From NCBI GenBank assembly GCA_020249775.1, contig JADCFA010000015.1:1-64000 (forward strand): a stretch of 64,000 nucleotides of DNA, read 5' to 3'. The notes below the pieces were generated by a model that saw only the letters and a list, made by a program, of their open reading frames with translations, had not been told where the DNA came from and ran no database searches. Positions 27,498 to 36,891 of this stretch are shown here, piece by piece. The position numbers were made by a program, and so were the translations under genes. How positions within the stretch are numbered: position 1 is the first letter of the stretch; each line of letters starts with the position of its first letter. Source of the DNA: Roseomonas sp. (GTDB lineage Bacteria; Pseudomonadota; Alphaproteobacteria; Acetobacterales; Acetobacteraceae).

Positions 27498-27644
27498 CTA
27501 GCGCCCGCGGAAGCGATCATTGGGGATGGTGCGCTCCACGGCCTGGGGCGTCACGCTGGGGGGAAAGGCGCCAATCAGGATCAGGCCCAGGGCAAAAAGG
27601 CCAAGCACCACGGCAGCAACCAGCAGAATCGGGTTACGGAACAT
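27498..27644 (-). CDS. Small single-span membrane protein between xerD and aroKB
   Basis: A 48-residue protein, MFRNPILLVAAVVLGLFAL... ending VERTIPNDRFRGR. One hydrophobic helix covers residues 5-26, followed by a Pro-rich linker and a basic tail. It starts at the ATG at 27642-27644. Small membrane proteins at this location (between xerD and the shikimate kinase gene) are common in alphaproteobacteria, which supports it being real. Function is unknown. It is divergent from aroKB with 57 bases between starts, and 22 bases upstream of xerD. Confidence 0.7.
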   Translation of the reverse strand: MFRNPILLVAAVVLGLFALGLILIGAFPPSVTPQAVERTIPNDRFRGR

Positions 27645-27701
27645 GCTGGCGACTGGGCTCCCTCTCGCTTTCCTGAAATCGTGCTAACGCTCAGTCCCAA
27701 G

Positions 27702-29396
27702 ATGCGCAACTCTCTCTTTAATGAGGCCCTGCCGAGCCTGCCGGAACCCGCCGCAAGGCGCGATGCGGCGCGGCCCAGCATTGTCCTGGTTGGGCTGCCG
27801 GGGGCGGGGAAATCCGCGCTTGGGCGGCGGCTGGCCGGGCTTTTGGGCCTGCCTTTTCGAGACGCCGACACGGAAATCGAAAACGCCGCCGGCATGCCGA
27901 TTACGGAAATCTTCGCCCGCTATGGCGAGCCGCATTTCCGCGATGGTGAGCGGCGCGTGATTTCCCGCCTGCTGGCCGGCCCGCCCTTGGTGCTGGCGAC
28001 CGGCGGCGGCGCCTTTGCCGATGCCGCCACGCGCGCTGCGATTCGCGCCAGTGGCGCCATTTCCATCTGGCTGAAATGCCCGCTTTCGGTGCTGATCCGT
28101 CGTGTCGCGGGCCGCGAACATCGCCCCATGTTCCTGAATGCCGATCCGGCCGAGGTGTTGCAGCGCCTGATGAATGCCCGCCACCCGCTTTATGCCGAAG
28201 CCGACATCACGCTCGCCTGCCATGATGAAAGCCTGGACAATACCACCCGCCGCCTGGAGCAAGCTTTGAAGACCTATCACCCGCCCGAACGCGTGCCTGT
28301 CGGCCTTGGGGAGCGTGCCTATGAAGTGCTGGTCGGGCAGGGCTTGCTCGCGCGTGCCGGCGGCCTGCTGGCCCCCGTGCTGCCCGCCAAGCGTGTGGCG
28401 ATCATCTCAGACGCGACCGTGGCGCCTTTGCATCTGCCGGCTTTGCGCGCCGGTTTGCAGGAAGCGGGCTTTGCCATTGCGGCGGAACTGACCGTGCCCC
28501 CCGGCGAAGCCAGCAAGGATTTCGGCCGGCTGCATGGGTTATTGGATGATCTGCTCTCGGCCGGTGTGGATCGGCGCACGGCGGTAATTGCGCTGGGCGG
28601 TGGTGTGGTTGGGGATTTGGCGGGCTTTGCGGCGGCGATTGCCATGCGCGGCCTGCCCTTTGTGCAAATCCCAACCACGCTTTTGGCCCAGGTTGATAGC
28701 AGTGTTGGCGGCAAGACCGGGGTGAACCTCAAGGCCGGGAAGAATCTCGCCGGTGCCTTTCATCAGCCGAGGATTGTGCTGGCCGATACCGATACGCTCG
28801 GCACCCTGCCGCCGCGCGAATTGCGCGCAGGCTATGCGGAAGTGGCGAAACACGGCTTGCTGCAAGGCGAATTCTGGCATTGGTGCGAAGCCAATGGCGG
28901 CGCTGTTGTTGCGGGCGATGCGGGCGCACTTGCGCTGGCCGTGGTTGAATCCTGCAAGCTGAAAGCCTCTGTGGTGGCGGCAGATGAGCGTGAGGAAAGT
29001 GCCGAAGGTGGGCGCGCCTTGCTCAATCTTGGCCATACCTTCGGGCACGCGTTGGAAGCGGAAGCGCGCTTTGATGGTAGCGTTTTGCACGGCGAAGCGG
29101 TGGCGGTTGGGCTTGGCCTGGCGGCATCGCTTTCCGCGCGGCTTGGCCATTGCAGCCAGGAATGGCCTTCGCGCGTGATTGCGCATCTGGCGGCCTGCGG
29201 CCTGCCCGCGCGCATCACCGATCTGCCGCACCGCTTCACGGTGGATGCGCTGCTGGGGCGCATGGCGAAGGACAAGAAAAACCGCGACGGCAAGATGCGC
29301 TTCGTGCTGCTGCGCGGGCCTGGCGAATGCTTCACCAGCAGCGATGTGCCGGTTGAGATGGTGGAGAAACTGTTGCGTGATGAGGGTGCGGCTTAA
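27702..29396 (+). CDS. aroKB: Bifunctional shikimate kinase / 3-dehydroquinate synthase fusion
   Basis: A 564-residue fusion of two shikimate-pathway enzymes. Residues 1-190 are shikimate kinase with Walker A GLPGAGKS (31-38), 'FRDADTEIE', 'GEPHFRDGERRVI' and the LID-side 'REHRPMF'. Residues about 200-564 are dehydroquinate synthase with NAD-binding GGGVVGDLAGF, 'PTTLLAQVDSSVGGKTG' and metal ligands in 'LLNLGHTFGHALE' and 'VLHGEAVAVG'. The enzymes catalyse steps 5 and 2 of the chorismate route. In most alphaproteobacteria aroK and aroB are adjacent separate genes. The ATG at 27702 lacks a strong ribosome-binding site, and GTG at 27681 is an alternative. Its stop overlaps the convergent dehydratase stop. 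Confidence 0.93.
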   Translation: MRNSLFNEALPSLPEPAARRDAARPSIVLVGLPGAGKSALGRRLAGLLGLPFRDADTEIENAAGMPITEIFARYGEPHFRDGERRVISRLLAGPPLVLATGGGAFADAATRAAIRASGAISIWLKCPLSVLIRRVAGREHRPMFLNADPAEVLQRLMNARHPLYAEADITLACHDESLDNTTRRLEQALKTYHPPERVPVGLGERAYEVLVGQGLLARAGGLLAPVLPAKRVAIISDATVAPLHLPALRAGLQEAGFAIAAELTVPPGEASKDFGRLHGLLDDLLSAGVDRRTAVIALGGGVVGDLAGFAAAIAMRGLPFVQIPTTLLAQVDSSVGGKTGVNLKAGKNLAGAFHQPRIVLADTDTLGTLPPRELRAGYAEVAKHGLLQGEFWHWCEANGGAVVAGDAGALALAVVESCKLKASVVAADEREESAEGGRALLNLGHTFGHALEAEARFDGSVLHGEAVAVGLGLAASLSARLGHCSQEWPSRVIAHLAACGLPARITDLPHRFTVDALLGRMAKDKKNRDGKMRFVLLRGPGECFTSSDVPVEMVEKLLRDEGAA

Positions 29397-30598
29397 ATCC
29401 GACTGACCCGCACCGTTGCATCTTCCCGCTTGGCCACTTCCGGCAATAGCGCGGTGCCAAGCCCCGGCCCTTCCATCGGCAGCACCCAGCCCTGTTCCAG
29501 CCTTGGAAGAATGGTGACAAGGTCGCGATACCAGGTGGCCAGCGTTGCACGCACCACTTCCTGAAAAATCGCGGTTGGCGCATGCAGCGCCAGATGAAGC
29601 GATGCCACCAGCGTCACCGGCCCGGTGCAATCATGCGGCGCCACGGGCCGCGCCCAGGCTTCGGCCAGCGCAGCAATCTTGCGCGCTTCAGTCAGGCCGC
29701 CGCACCAGGTCAGATCAAGCATCACCACATCGGTTGCGCCAGCAATCAACAGATCGCGAAACGCAACCTTGCCGCCCAGCGTCTCACTCGCGCAAATCGG
29801 CACGCGCGTGGCGCGCCGCAATTCCGCGAGGGACGCCACATCATCCATCTTGCCAATCGGGTCTTCCGCCCAGGTGATCGCCAAGGGTTCCAAGGCCTGA
29901 CATATACGCAGCGCCGCCGGATAGGACCAAAGACTGTGCAATTCCGCCATGATCTCGATCCTGTCACCAACGGCACGACGAATTTTCTCGAAAGGTTCAA
30001 GCCCGCGCTTCAAATCAGCCAGTGTGACGGATTGCCCCTGCGTCGCCGGCGCATAGATATCGAAGGGCCAGATTTTCATGGCGGTAAAGCCTTCCGCAAG
30101 CAGACTTTCCGCCAGCGCTCCGGCGTCGCGCATGAAGGCGACCTGATCATCATAAGGGCCGCGTGCCTGATCCGCCGTGCCAATATCGCGACGCTGCACG
30201 CTTTTGGAATTGTAATCATAACCCGCGCAGGTGTTGTAACTCCGCACCCTGTCGCGGGAGAGACCGCCCAACGCCTCATGCACCGGCACGCCAAGGCGCT
30301 TTCCCGCCAAATCCCAAAGCGCGATATCCACTGCCGAAGCGGCGCGAATTTCGGCGCTTGATGAACCAAAACCAACGTAAGGTGTCAGCAAATGGCGGGA
30401 GATGCCTTCAATCTGGCGCGCATCACGCCCGAGCAGAAAGGGTGCGATGCTTTCATGGATTACCGCTTCTACCGCGGCCGCACCACGAAAGGCTTCACCC
30501 AAACCCATCAGCCCATCATCGGTTTCGATTTCAAGCCAAAGCAGGTTGGGCCGTTCGGCGATACGGATGGTCCGCAGCGCGCGGATTTTACTGATCAT
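29393..30598 (-). CDS. Mandelate racemase/muconate lactonizing-family enzyme (sugar-acid dehydratase-like)
   Basis: A 401-residue enolase-superfamily enzyme. The N-terminal capping domain is 1-125 ('ISKIRALRTIRI', 'LWLEIETDDGLMGLGEAF'). The barrel carries the general acid/base Lys in TAMKIWPFD. Metal ligands are in 'IMAELHSLWS', 'TWAEDPIG' and 'CASETLGG', and the His in APHDCTGP. The KIWPFD and PHDCTGP pair is typical of galactonate- and gluconate-type dehydratases, but the substrate is not certain. The ATG is five bases after the stop of the Bug gene upstream, so receptor and enzyme are one unit. Confidence 0.88.
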   Translation of the reverse strand: MISKIRALRTIRIAERPNLLWLEIETDDGLMGLGEAFRGAAAVEAVIHESIAPFLLGRDARQIEGISRHLLTPYVGFGSSSAEIRAASAVDIALWDLAGKRLGVPVHEALGGLSRDRVRSYNTCAGYDYNSKSVQRRDIGTADQARGPYDDQVAFMRDAGALAESLLAEGFTAMKIWPFDIYAPATQGQSVTLADLKRGLEPFEKIRRAVGDRIEIMAELHSLWSYPAALRICQALEPLAITWAEDPIGKMDDVASLAELRRATRVPICASETLGGKVAFRDLLIAGATDVVMLDLTWCGGLTEARKIAALAEAWARPVAPHDCTGPVTLVASLHLALHAPTAIFQEVVRATLATWYRDLVTILPRLEQGWVLPMEGPGLGTALLPEVAKREDATVRVSRI

Positions 30599-30602
30599 GG
30601 CG

Positions 30603-31553
30603 TCATTCCGCGCGGATGCCTTGGCGGCGCACCACTTCAGACCAGCGCGCCATTTCGCTTTGGATATGCGCCCCCATCTGTTCTGGTGTACCGCCAATCG
30701 GTGTAAGCGCCAATTCCTGCATGCGCTGGCGCACGGCGGGCGTTTCCATCGCCTTGTTGAAGGCCGCATTCAAAGCGGCAATGGCGCCAGGCGGCGTTCT
30801 GGCCGGTGTCATGAAGCCGAACCAGCTATCAATCACCATGCCTTGCACGCCCTGTTCGGCAAAGGTTGGCAAATCGGGCAATTCCGGAATGCGCTCGGCG
30901 CTCAAGGCCGCCAAAGCGCGCACAGTACCGGCGCGGATATGCGGCAGGATGGAAGGAAGATTATCAAAAAACACATCAACGCGCCCGGCGATCAAATCCG
31001 TCGCTGCCGGCCCACTGCCGCGATAGGGCACATGGGTCATCTCAATTCCCGTAATGCTGCGCAGCAATTCCGGGCCGAGGTGATTTGAAGCGCCAACGCC
31101 CGATGATGCGAAACTCAAGGGTGTTGTCTTCGCCAGCGCGATGAATTCCTGAATATTGCGTGCCGGCAAATCCTTGCGCACCGTCATCACATTACGCACC
31201 GCGCCGGTCAGGATGACGGGTGCAAAATCATTCAAGCTATAGCCAGGATTGGCGTAAAGCGCGGGATTGGCACCGCATGGGCCGAAGGCACATTGAATAA
31301 GGGTGGAGCCATCCGCAGCACCGCGCGCGGCTTCCGCCATGCCGATATTGCCGCCCGCACCGCCACGATTTTCAATGACCGAACCGCGCGGGAGAAAGGG
31401 GGCCGCAGCTTCAGCGAGAACACGCGCCAGGATGTCGCTGGTGCCGGCCGGGGTGAAGGGGACAATGATGCGAATGGGCCGGTCCGGCAGATCCGCCGCC
31501 TGCACATTGCCGGCGAAAAGCGCGGCGCAAAACGCCAAGGCATAACGCAACAT
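30603..31553 (-). CDS. TctC/Bug-family periplasmic solute-binding protein
   Basis: 316 residues. Sec-type signal MLRYALAFCAALFAGNVQA, mature start ADLPDRPIRIIVPFTPAGTSD. Here the usual PGG of the ligand loop is PAG. AAGGAGGAAACCC gives a strong ribosome-binding site. It is translationally adjacent to the dehydratase gene, so its ligand is plausibly the sugar acid used by that enzyme. It is divergent from the next Bug gene. Confidence 0.9.
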   Translation of the reverse strand: MLRYALAFCAALFAGNVQAADLPDRPIRIIVPFTPAGTSDILARVLAEAAAPFLPRGSVIENRGGAGGNIGMAEAARGAADGSTLIQCAFGPCGANPALYANPGYSLNDFAPVILTGAVRNVMTVRKDLPARNIQEFIALAKTTPLSFASSGVGASNHLGPELLRSITGIEMTHVPYRGSGPAATDLIAGRVDVFFDNLPSILPHIRAGTVRALAALSAERIPELPDLPTFAEQGVQGMVIDSWFGFMTPARTPPGAIAALNAAFNKAMETPAVRQRMQELALTPIGGTPEQMGAHIQSEMARWSEVVRRQGIRAE

Positions 31554-31693
31554 GGGTTTCCTCCTTGTTCTTGTAGGCCAAAGGCTAGACCGCGCCGCGG
31601 GCAGCCGCAAATTCCGCTTGCTCCGGCGGGACCGCCTGGGCCAAGCTTCTCAACAAGGCGCGCAAAGCGCCGCTATGGGAAGGAAACACGGCT

Positions 31694-32632
31694 ATGAAAT
31701 TCTGGTCTCGGGCCGCGCTGGCCCTGGCTGCGCTATGGGCTGGCAGCGCGCCCGCCTCGGCACAGGTGCAAATGATCATCCCCTGGCCGGCGGGCGGCGG
31801 CACGGACATTATCGGCCGCCTGATCCAGCCGGTATTTACCGAAGCCATGGGCACGCAAGTGGTCATTCGCAATGTCGGCGGCGCGACAGGCACCATCGGC
31901 ACATCGGAAGTGGTGCGCGCCAAGCCGGATGGACAGACCATCCTGCTGACCTCCATGGCACCCATCGCCATTCAACCAAGCTTCATGGCGCGCGCGCCTT
32001 ATCGCGCGGATCAACTCACCGCCGTCTGTCTGGTCGCCGAAGCACCGGCCACGTTGATGACACCGACCACAACCGGCATCAGGACGGTCGCCGATATTGT
32101 CGCGCGCGCCAGGGCCAATCCGGGGCAATTGCCCTATGCCTCGGGCGGTGTTGGCGGGCTTGGGCATTTGGCCATGACAGGCCTGTCACGCGCCTTCGGC
32201 ATTGAGATGAACCACATCCCCTTCCGAGGTTCGGGCGATAGCGTGCAGGCGATGCTTTCCGGCACCGTGCCGATGCTGACTGCCGAGGCCAATCTCGTGA
32301 AGCAATACGGCCTGCATGCGGTGGCGGTTTTTGCCGAACAACGCTCACCCGATTTCCCTGACACGCCTACCATGCGCGAACAGGGGCTTGATCTGGTCTA
32401 TCCGCTCTGGACCGGCATTTTCACCGCGCCCGGCACGCCGGAGGCCGTGGTGGCGCGCATGGATGAGGCCTGCGCGCGCACCCTGCGCACCCCATCGGTG
32501 ATTGAGGGCATGACGCGTGCCGGCCACCCGATCCGATACCTGAACCATCAGGCTTTCTCAGCCTATGTAAAAGCCGAGGCGGAGAAATATGCCGGGCTGA
32601 TCAGGGATAGCGGCTTGCGTCAGGCGGATTGA
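31694..32632 (+). CDS. TctC/Bug-family periplasmic solute-binding protein (divergent member)
   Basis: 312 residues. The signal is MKFWSRAALALAALWAGSAPASA. The mature protein starts directly with QVQMIIPWPAGGGTDIIG, missing the 'FPNRPI' strand leader seen in the other copies. Two cysteines (in AVCLVAEAP and EACARTLR) might form a disulfide, which is unusual for this family. It is the most divergent Bug in the window. It converges on the capD-like gene with 21 bases between stops. Confidence 0.88.
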   Translation: MKFWSRAALALAALWAGSAPASAQVQMIIPWPAGGGTDIIGRLIQPVFTEAMGTQVVIRNVGGATGTIGTSEVVRAKPDGQTILLTSMAPIAIQPSFMARAPYRADQLTAVCLVAEAPATLMTPTTTGIRTVADIVARARANPGQLPYASGGVGGLGHLAMTGLSRAFGIEMNHIPFRGSGDSVQAMLSGTVPMLTAEANLVKQYGLHAVAVFAEQRSPDFPDTPTMREQGLDLVYPLWTGIFTAPGTPEAVVARMDEACARTLRTPSVIEGMTRAGHPIRYLNHQAFSAYVKAEAEKYAGLIRDSGLRQAD

Positions 32633-32653
32633 AAAAATGCTGCGGGTGCCGCC

Positions 32654-34582
32654 TCAGCGCGGCCCCGCCGCCGCGGTGCCTTCTGGCGCATGGGCGAATT
32701 CCGGCACCAGCCGCGCCAATTGTTGCAATGAAAGGCGCAGATTCCCCGCCCGCCCCGCTGCCGCCATTTCATCAATGGCGCGCCCGACCAAAGCGCTATC
32801 CGCGGTCCGAGGTGTTGCCACCAAAAGCCCCGGAAAAGCGGTCGGGCGCGGTGGTTCCTGGCCGTGGAATAATTCCTCATAAAGCCGCTCACCCGGGCGC
32901 AGACCCGTAAAGCGGATTTCCACATCCTCATCAGGGCGGAGCCCCGCCAGCCGGATCATGCGCCGCGCCAGATCAACAATCTTCACCGGCTGGCCCATAT
33001 CCAAAACAAAGATGCCACCTTCGGCCAATTCCGGCGGCTGATCTGCGGGATCGGTGGTGCCAACAACACTCGCCTGCAAGACCAGGCCCACGGCCTCACG
33101 CACTGTCATGAAGTAGCGCCGCATATCGGGATGCGTGACGGTCAGCGGGCCACCGCGTTCCAATTGCCGGCGAAACAGCGGCACCACACTGCCGGTCGAG
33201 CCCAGCACATTGCCAAAGCGCACTGTGATGCAGCGCATCCCCGCGCGGCCATGGCGCGCTTCGCGATCCAAAGCCTGGCAATACATCTCCGCCAAACGTT
33301 TCGATGCACCCATCACCGATGTCGGGTTCACGGCCTTGTCGGTCGAAATGAATACCATCGCCGCGGTGCCGACACTGCGCGCCGCTTCGGCCACCACGCG
33401 CGTGCCAAAAGCATTCGTCAGCACGCCTTCCAGCGGATCATTTTCCACCATTGGCACATGCTTCAGCGCCGCCGCATGGAACACCAATTCGGGCTTGATA
33501 TCCTCAAACAAGCGGCGAATGCGCGCCTCATCGCGCACATCAGCAAGCACGGCGCGGCGCGGCACATCCGGGTGTTTTTCGCGCAATTCCAGATCAATCT
33601 CGTAAAGCAGGAATTCACCGTGATCGAGCAAGACCAGCAGCGCCGGACCAAGGGCGGCGACTTGCCGCGCCAATTCGCCGCCAATCGTCCCCCCGGCACC
33701 GGTCACCAGCACGCGCCGCCCCTGCACCAGCCGCGCCATGCCTTCGCGATCCAACGGCACTTGCGGGCGATCGAGCAAATCCTCAATCGAAATCGGCCGC
33801 AATTCGACGCGCCGCGTGGCGTCACTGCCTGCCGGATCAAGCCTGGTTGGCGCGGGGGCACGGCGGAGCGGCACGCCATGCCGATCAGCGGCATCCAACA
33901 AGGCTTCCAAGGCAGGGCCTTCAATATCGGGGCCTGAGAGCACAATCAGCCCCGGCAGCCGCCCATCCGCGCGCAGCCGATCCAAAACGGCATCCGCTTC
34001 TTCAACGGTGCCAAGAATCAAATGCCCCTGCATGCGCCGCCCCGCCTGACGCGCGCGGAGCGAGAGAATACCAATCACGCGATACGGCGCGCGCCGATCC
34101 CGTTCCAGGGCGCGAATGAAAAGATCAGTGCCTTCAGCCGCGCCCACCAGCAGCACCGCTTGCGCATCGGCGGCCGCTTCACCGGCATGGCGTGTCGCCT
34201 GCACCAGGGCCAGAACCCGCGCGCCGATCAGCAGCGCGCCGAGCAGCATGGCATGGATCAGCGGAAAGGCCGGATTGGCAGGCTGCCAGCCCCCCAGGAT
34301 TTGCCCTCCAAGCCAGAATAGCAGCGCGCCCCCCAAGGCCGCGCCGGCCACCGCGAGCAAATCGCGCAAGCCGACAAAGCGCCAATATTGCTGCGGCAGG
34401 CGCAACAGCGCGCCAGCGGCCAGCAAGGCCAGCACCGCGCCGGGCGCCGCCACCGCCCACCAGGCGCCAGATGGCCAATGGCGCGGCGCAATGGCCCATA
34501 CCGCCAGCACCAGGGCCAGCAGCGCAAGCAGGCCATCAAGGGCCAGATTCAGCAGAATCCGATGGGAAGGGCGGCGCGTCAC
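32654..34582 (-). CDS. Membrane-bound nucleotide-sugar 4,6-dehydratase/epimerase (CapD/WbpM/PglF type)
   Basis: A 642-residue enzyme. The first 130 residues hold about four membrane segments, followed by a CoA-binding-like domain and an SDR domain from about 285. NAD-binding is VTGAGGTIGGELARQ. The catalytic triad region 'STDKAVNPTSVMGASKR' shows Met in place of the usual SDR Tyr, which is normal for this dehydratase class. It would convert UDP-GlcNAc to the 4-keto-6-deoxy sugar. GTG start with AGGAAAGG. It is the last gene of the polysaccharide operon and follows its neighbour by 40 bases. Confidence 0.92.
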   Translation of the reverse strand: MTRRPSHRILLNLALDGLLALLALVLAVWAIAPRHWPSGAWWAVAAPGAVLALLAAGALLRLPQQYWRFVGLRDLLAVAGAALGGALLFWLGGQILGGWQPANPAFPLIHAMLLGALLIGARVLALVQATRHAGEAAADAQAVLLVGAAEGTDLFIRALERDRRAPYRVIGILSLRARQAGRRMQGHLILGTVEEADAVLDRLRADGRLPGLIVLSGPDIEGPALEALLDAADRHGVPLRRAPAPTRLDPAGSDATRRVELRPISIEDLLDRPQVPLDREGMARLVQGRRVLVTGAGGTIGGELARQVAALGPALLVLLDHGEFLLYEIDLELREKHPDVPRRAVLADVRDEARIRRLFEDIKPELVFHAAALKHVPMVENDPLEGVLTNAFGTRVVAEAARSVGTAAMVFISTDKAVNPTSVMGASKRLAEMYCQALDREARHGRAGMRCITVRFGNVLGSTGSVVPLFRRQLERGGPLTVTHPDMRRYFMTVREAVGLVLQASVVGTTDPADQPPELAEGGIFVLDMGQPVKIVDLARRMIRLAGLRPDEDVEIRFTGLRPGERLYEELFHGQEPPRPTAFPGLLVATPRTADSALVGRAIDEMAAAGRAGNLRLSLQQLARLVPEFAHAPEGTAAAGPR

Positions 34583-34622
34583 AAGCCTTTCCTACCGCAG
34601 AATGGCCCGGGGTGGAATCGCT

Positions 34623-35804
34623 TCAGCGCGTGCCGGCATTTGGCCGCGGCATGAAACCCGTAAGGCGCCCGTAAAGCGCCACAAGCCGTGCGGCTTCCCC
34701 CGGCCAGGAGAAATGCGCCAAAGCGGCTTCGCGCCCGGCCTGCCCCAGCACCGCGCGCCGCATTGGGTTCGCCATGCGCAGCACTTCTTCGGCAATCGCC
34801 TCCGGGTCGGCGCTATCCACCAGGGCGCCGCAGCCGGCGGCTTCGATCACGGCGGCAACTTCCTCCGCTTCCGCAGGCGCAATGACGGGCAGCCCGACCA
34901 GCATGGCGTCAAACAGCTTATGGGGCAGGGCAAGGCGATGATTCTCCGCCCCCGGCTGGAACAGGATCAGCGCAATATCGCAGCATGAAGCCGCGGCCAG
35001 GGCAGCCGCATGGGGCAGCCAGCCCATGGCTTCGATGCGCGCGGTCAGGCCAAGGGCTTCCGCCCGCGCCCAGAATTCCGCCTCACTGTCATCGGTGAAA
35101 CGGCCAATCAGGCAAAGCCGTGTCTCGGGCGGGCACAGTGCCAGCGCTTCCAGCATTTGCGGCCAACCGCGTGCGCGCGTCAGCGCCCCCAAATGGAGCA
35201 GCGTGACGGGGCCCGCGGTGTGAATACGCGGCGCCACATCGCCAAGCGCGTAATTGCGCACCTTCACCACCCGCGCTTCACCACCAAAGGGCGCTTCCAG
35301 CCCATCCTTCGCCACCACCACCGCATCGGCAGCGCGCCCCATTGCCCAACACGCGCCATGCAGCAGGCCGCGCAGCACCGGGAGCAGCCAGGCCGGCACG
35401 CTTCCATCCAGCCGCGTTGGGTAATGTTCATGCACATCCAGAATGACGCGCGCCCCGCTCCACCAGCCGGCCAGCAGCGCTGCCGCCCAGGCATCGGGTT
35501 CCGAGGCATGGATCACCTCTGCCCGCTGCCCCGCCGCGCGCATGGCAAGGCGAGGAATGCCAAGAAAGCGGCGCAAGCGACCGCGCCGCGCGGGAAAGGT
35601 CGTGATCGCGACGCCAGCCACCAGCACGGGCGCGGAGCCGGATATTGGCGCGGGGCATAAATGGCTGACCGCATAACCCGCTTCGGCGAGGCAAGCGCCT
35701 TCCTTCAATACCACACGAATATCGGCCGGTGGATGCGCGGCGGAAAGCAAAAGAATTTTCGGGCGCGCCAGCCAAACCGGAATCAGGCCACCATCGCGCG
35801 GCAT
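34623..35804 (-). CDS. Glycosyltransferase, GT4-like
   Basis: A 393-residue cytosolic glycosyltransferase of the GT-B fold. The N-terminal Rossmann half ends about residue 175 ('VIHASEPDAWAAALLAG', 'VILDVHEHYPTRLDG'). The C-terminal half has 'VTLLHLGALTRARGWPQMLEAL' and the nucleotide-binding 'LPHKLFDAMLVGLPVIAPAEAEEVAAVIE'. The donor and acceptor sugars are unknown. The start overlaps the 2-epimerase gene by 22 bases and the ribosome-binding site is poor, so a slightly later start is possible. Confidence 0.85.
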   Translation of the reverse strand: MPRDGGLIPVWLARPKILLLSAAHPPADIRVVLKEGACLAEAGYAVSHLCPAPISGSAPVLVAGVAITTFPARRGRLRRFLGIPRLAMRAAGQRAEVIHASEPDAWAAALLAGWWSGARVILDVHEHYPTRLDGSVPAWLLPVLRGLLHGACWAMGRAADAVVVAKDGLEAPFGGEARVVKVRNYALGDVAPRIHTAGPVTLLHLGALTRARGWPQMLEALALCPPETRLCLIGRFTDDSEAEFWARAEALGLTARIEAMGWLPHAAALAAASCCDIALILFQPGAENHRLALPHKLFDAMLVGLPVIAPAEAEEVAAVIEAAGCGALVDSADPEAIAEEVLRMANPMRRAVLGQAGREAALAHFSWPGEAARLVALYGRLTGFMPRPNAGTR

Positions 35805-36889
35805 TCCTCGCCTTCCAGCACGGCCTGCAAATGCTCACGCATGCGGATTCCGGCGCGACCATCCCAAAGCGGGATGGGACGGGGCGGGTCGGCGCGGGTC
35901 TTCAGGATTTCCGCGACACGCAGCGGCAATTCCTCGGGCGCTGTCAGCCTGTTCATGCCGGCGGCAATGGTGATGGGGCGTTCGGTGGCGCCGCGCAGCG
36001 TCAGGCAGGGCAGGCCAAGCGCCGTCGCTTCTTCCTGCACCCCGCCGCTATCGGTGGCGACCAGGCGCGCGCGGCAGAGCAAGGACAGAAACTCCAGATA
36101 GCCAAGCGGCGGCGTAATCCGCACACCCATTGGCGGCACAAAGCCAAAGGCTTTCATCTGCGCCGCCGCGCGCGGATGAATGGGCCAGACCAATGGCAGA
36201 TGCCGCGCCGCGGCGGCAAGCGCATCCAGGAGCGCGATGTAACGCTCGGGCTTGTCCACATTGCCGGCGCGATGGAGTGTCACCACCCCATAGCCCCCGC
36301 GCGAAAGACCGCGCGGCAAGCGGCGGGCGCGCGCCGCTGGCAAATGGCGCATCTGCGTATCCACCATGGCATTGCCCACGGCGCGCACGGCAGCGGCCGA
36401 ATGGCCTTCCTGGCGCAGCCGCGATGCGGTCACATCATCCGGCGCCCAGAGAATATCCGAAATCGCATCAATGGCGCGGCGATTGATTTCTTCGGGCAAA
36501 TTCCGCTCACCCGAACGCAGCCCGGCTTCCAGATGGATCAGCGTAACCCCCATCTTGCGCGCGGCGAGTGCGGCGGCGAGCGCGCCATCCACATCGCCCG
36601 CCACCACCACGGCGGCGGGGCGACGCGCTTTCCAGGCGGTTTCGCAGGCAATCATGGAACGCCCCGTCAGCACCGCATGGCTGCCACCCGACACACCAAG
36701 CGCAATATCCGGCGAGGGCAGGCCAAGATCGGCGAAATGCACGCCGAACATCGCCTGATCCTCATGCTGGCCGGTATGCAGCAGCACGGGTTTGCAGAAT
36801 TCGGGCCCAGCGGCGAGCGCATGCCAAAGTGCTGCAAGTTTCGGCAAATTCGGCCGTGCAGCGGCAACAAGATGAACCTCGGGCAGCAT
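35783..36889 (-). CDS. wecB: UDP-N-acetylglucosamine 2-epimerase (non-hydrolysing)
   Basis: A 368-residue enzyme that interconverts UDP-GlcNAc and UDP-ManNAc. Catalytic positions of the E. coli enzyme have clear counterparts: Asp in VAGDVDGAL, two Glu in HLEAGLRSGERNLPEEINR (conserved blocks HLEAGLRS and PEEINR), and His in VTLHRAGNVD. 'LVATDSGGVQEEA' binds UDP. The start is two bases after the previous glycosyltransferase stop. No ManNAc dehydrogenase (wecC) is present, so ManNAc itself may enter the polymer. Confidence 0.92.
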   Translation of the reverse strand: MLPEVHLVAAARPNLPKLAALWHALAAGPEFCKPVLLHTGQHEDQAMFGVHFADLGLPSPDIALGVSGGSHAVLTGRSMIACETAWKARRPAAVVVAGDVDGALAAALAARKMGVTLIHLEAGLRSGERNLPEEINRRAIDAISDILWAPDDVTASRLRQEGHSAAAVRAVGNAMVDTQMRHLPAARARRLPRGLSRGGYGVVTLHRAGNVDKPERYIALLDALAAAARHLPLVWPIHPRAAAQMKAFGFVPPMGVRITPPLGYLEFLSLLCRARLVATDSGGVQEEATALGLPCLTLRGATERPITIAAGMNRLTAPEELPLRVAEILKTRADPPRPIPLWDGRAGIRMREHLQAVLEGEECRAMVA

Positions 36890-36891
36890 GG

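Noticed and set aside
27414-27701. N-terminal extension of the aroKB reading frame
   Set aside because: It overlaps xerD and the small membrane protein on the other strand and precedes the usual kinase start; not conserved-looking.
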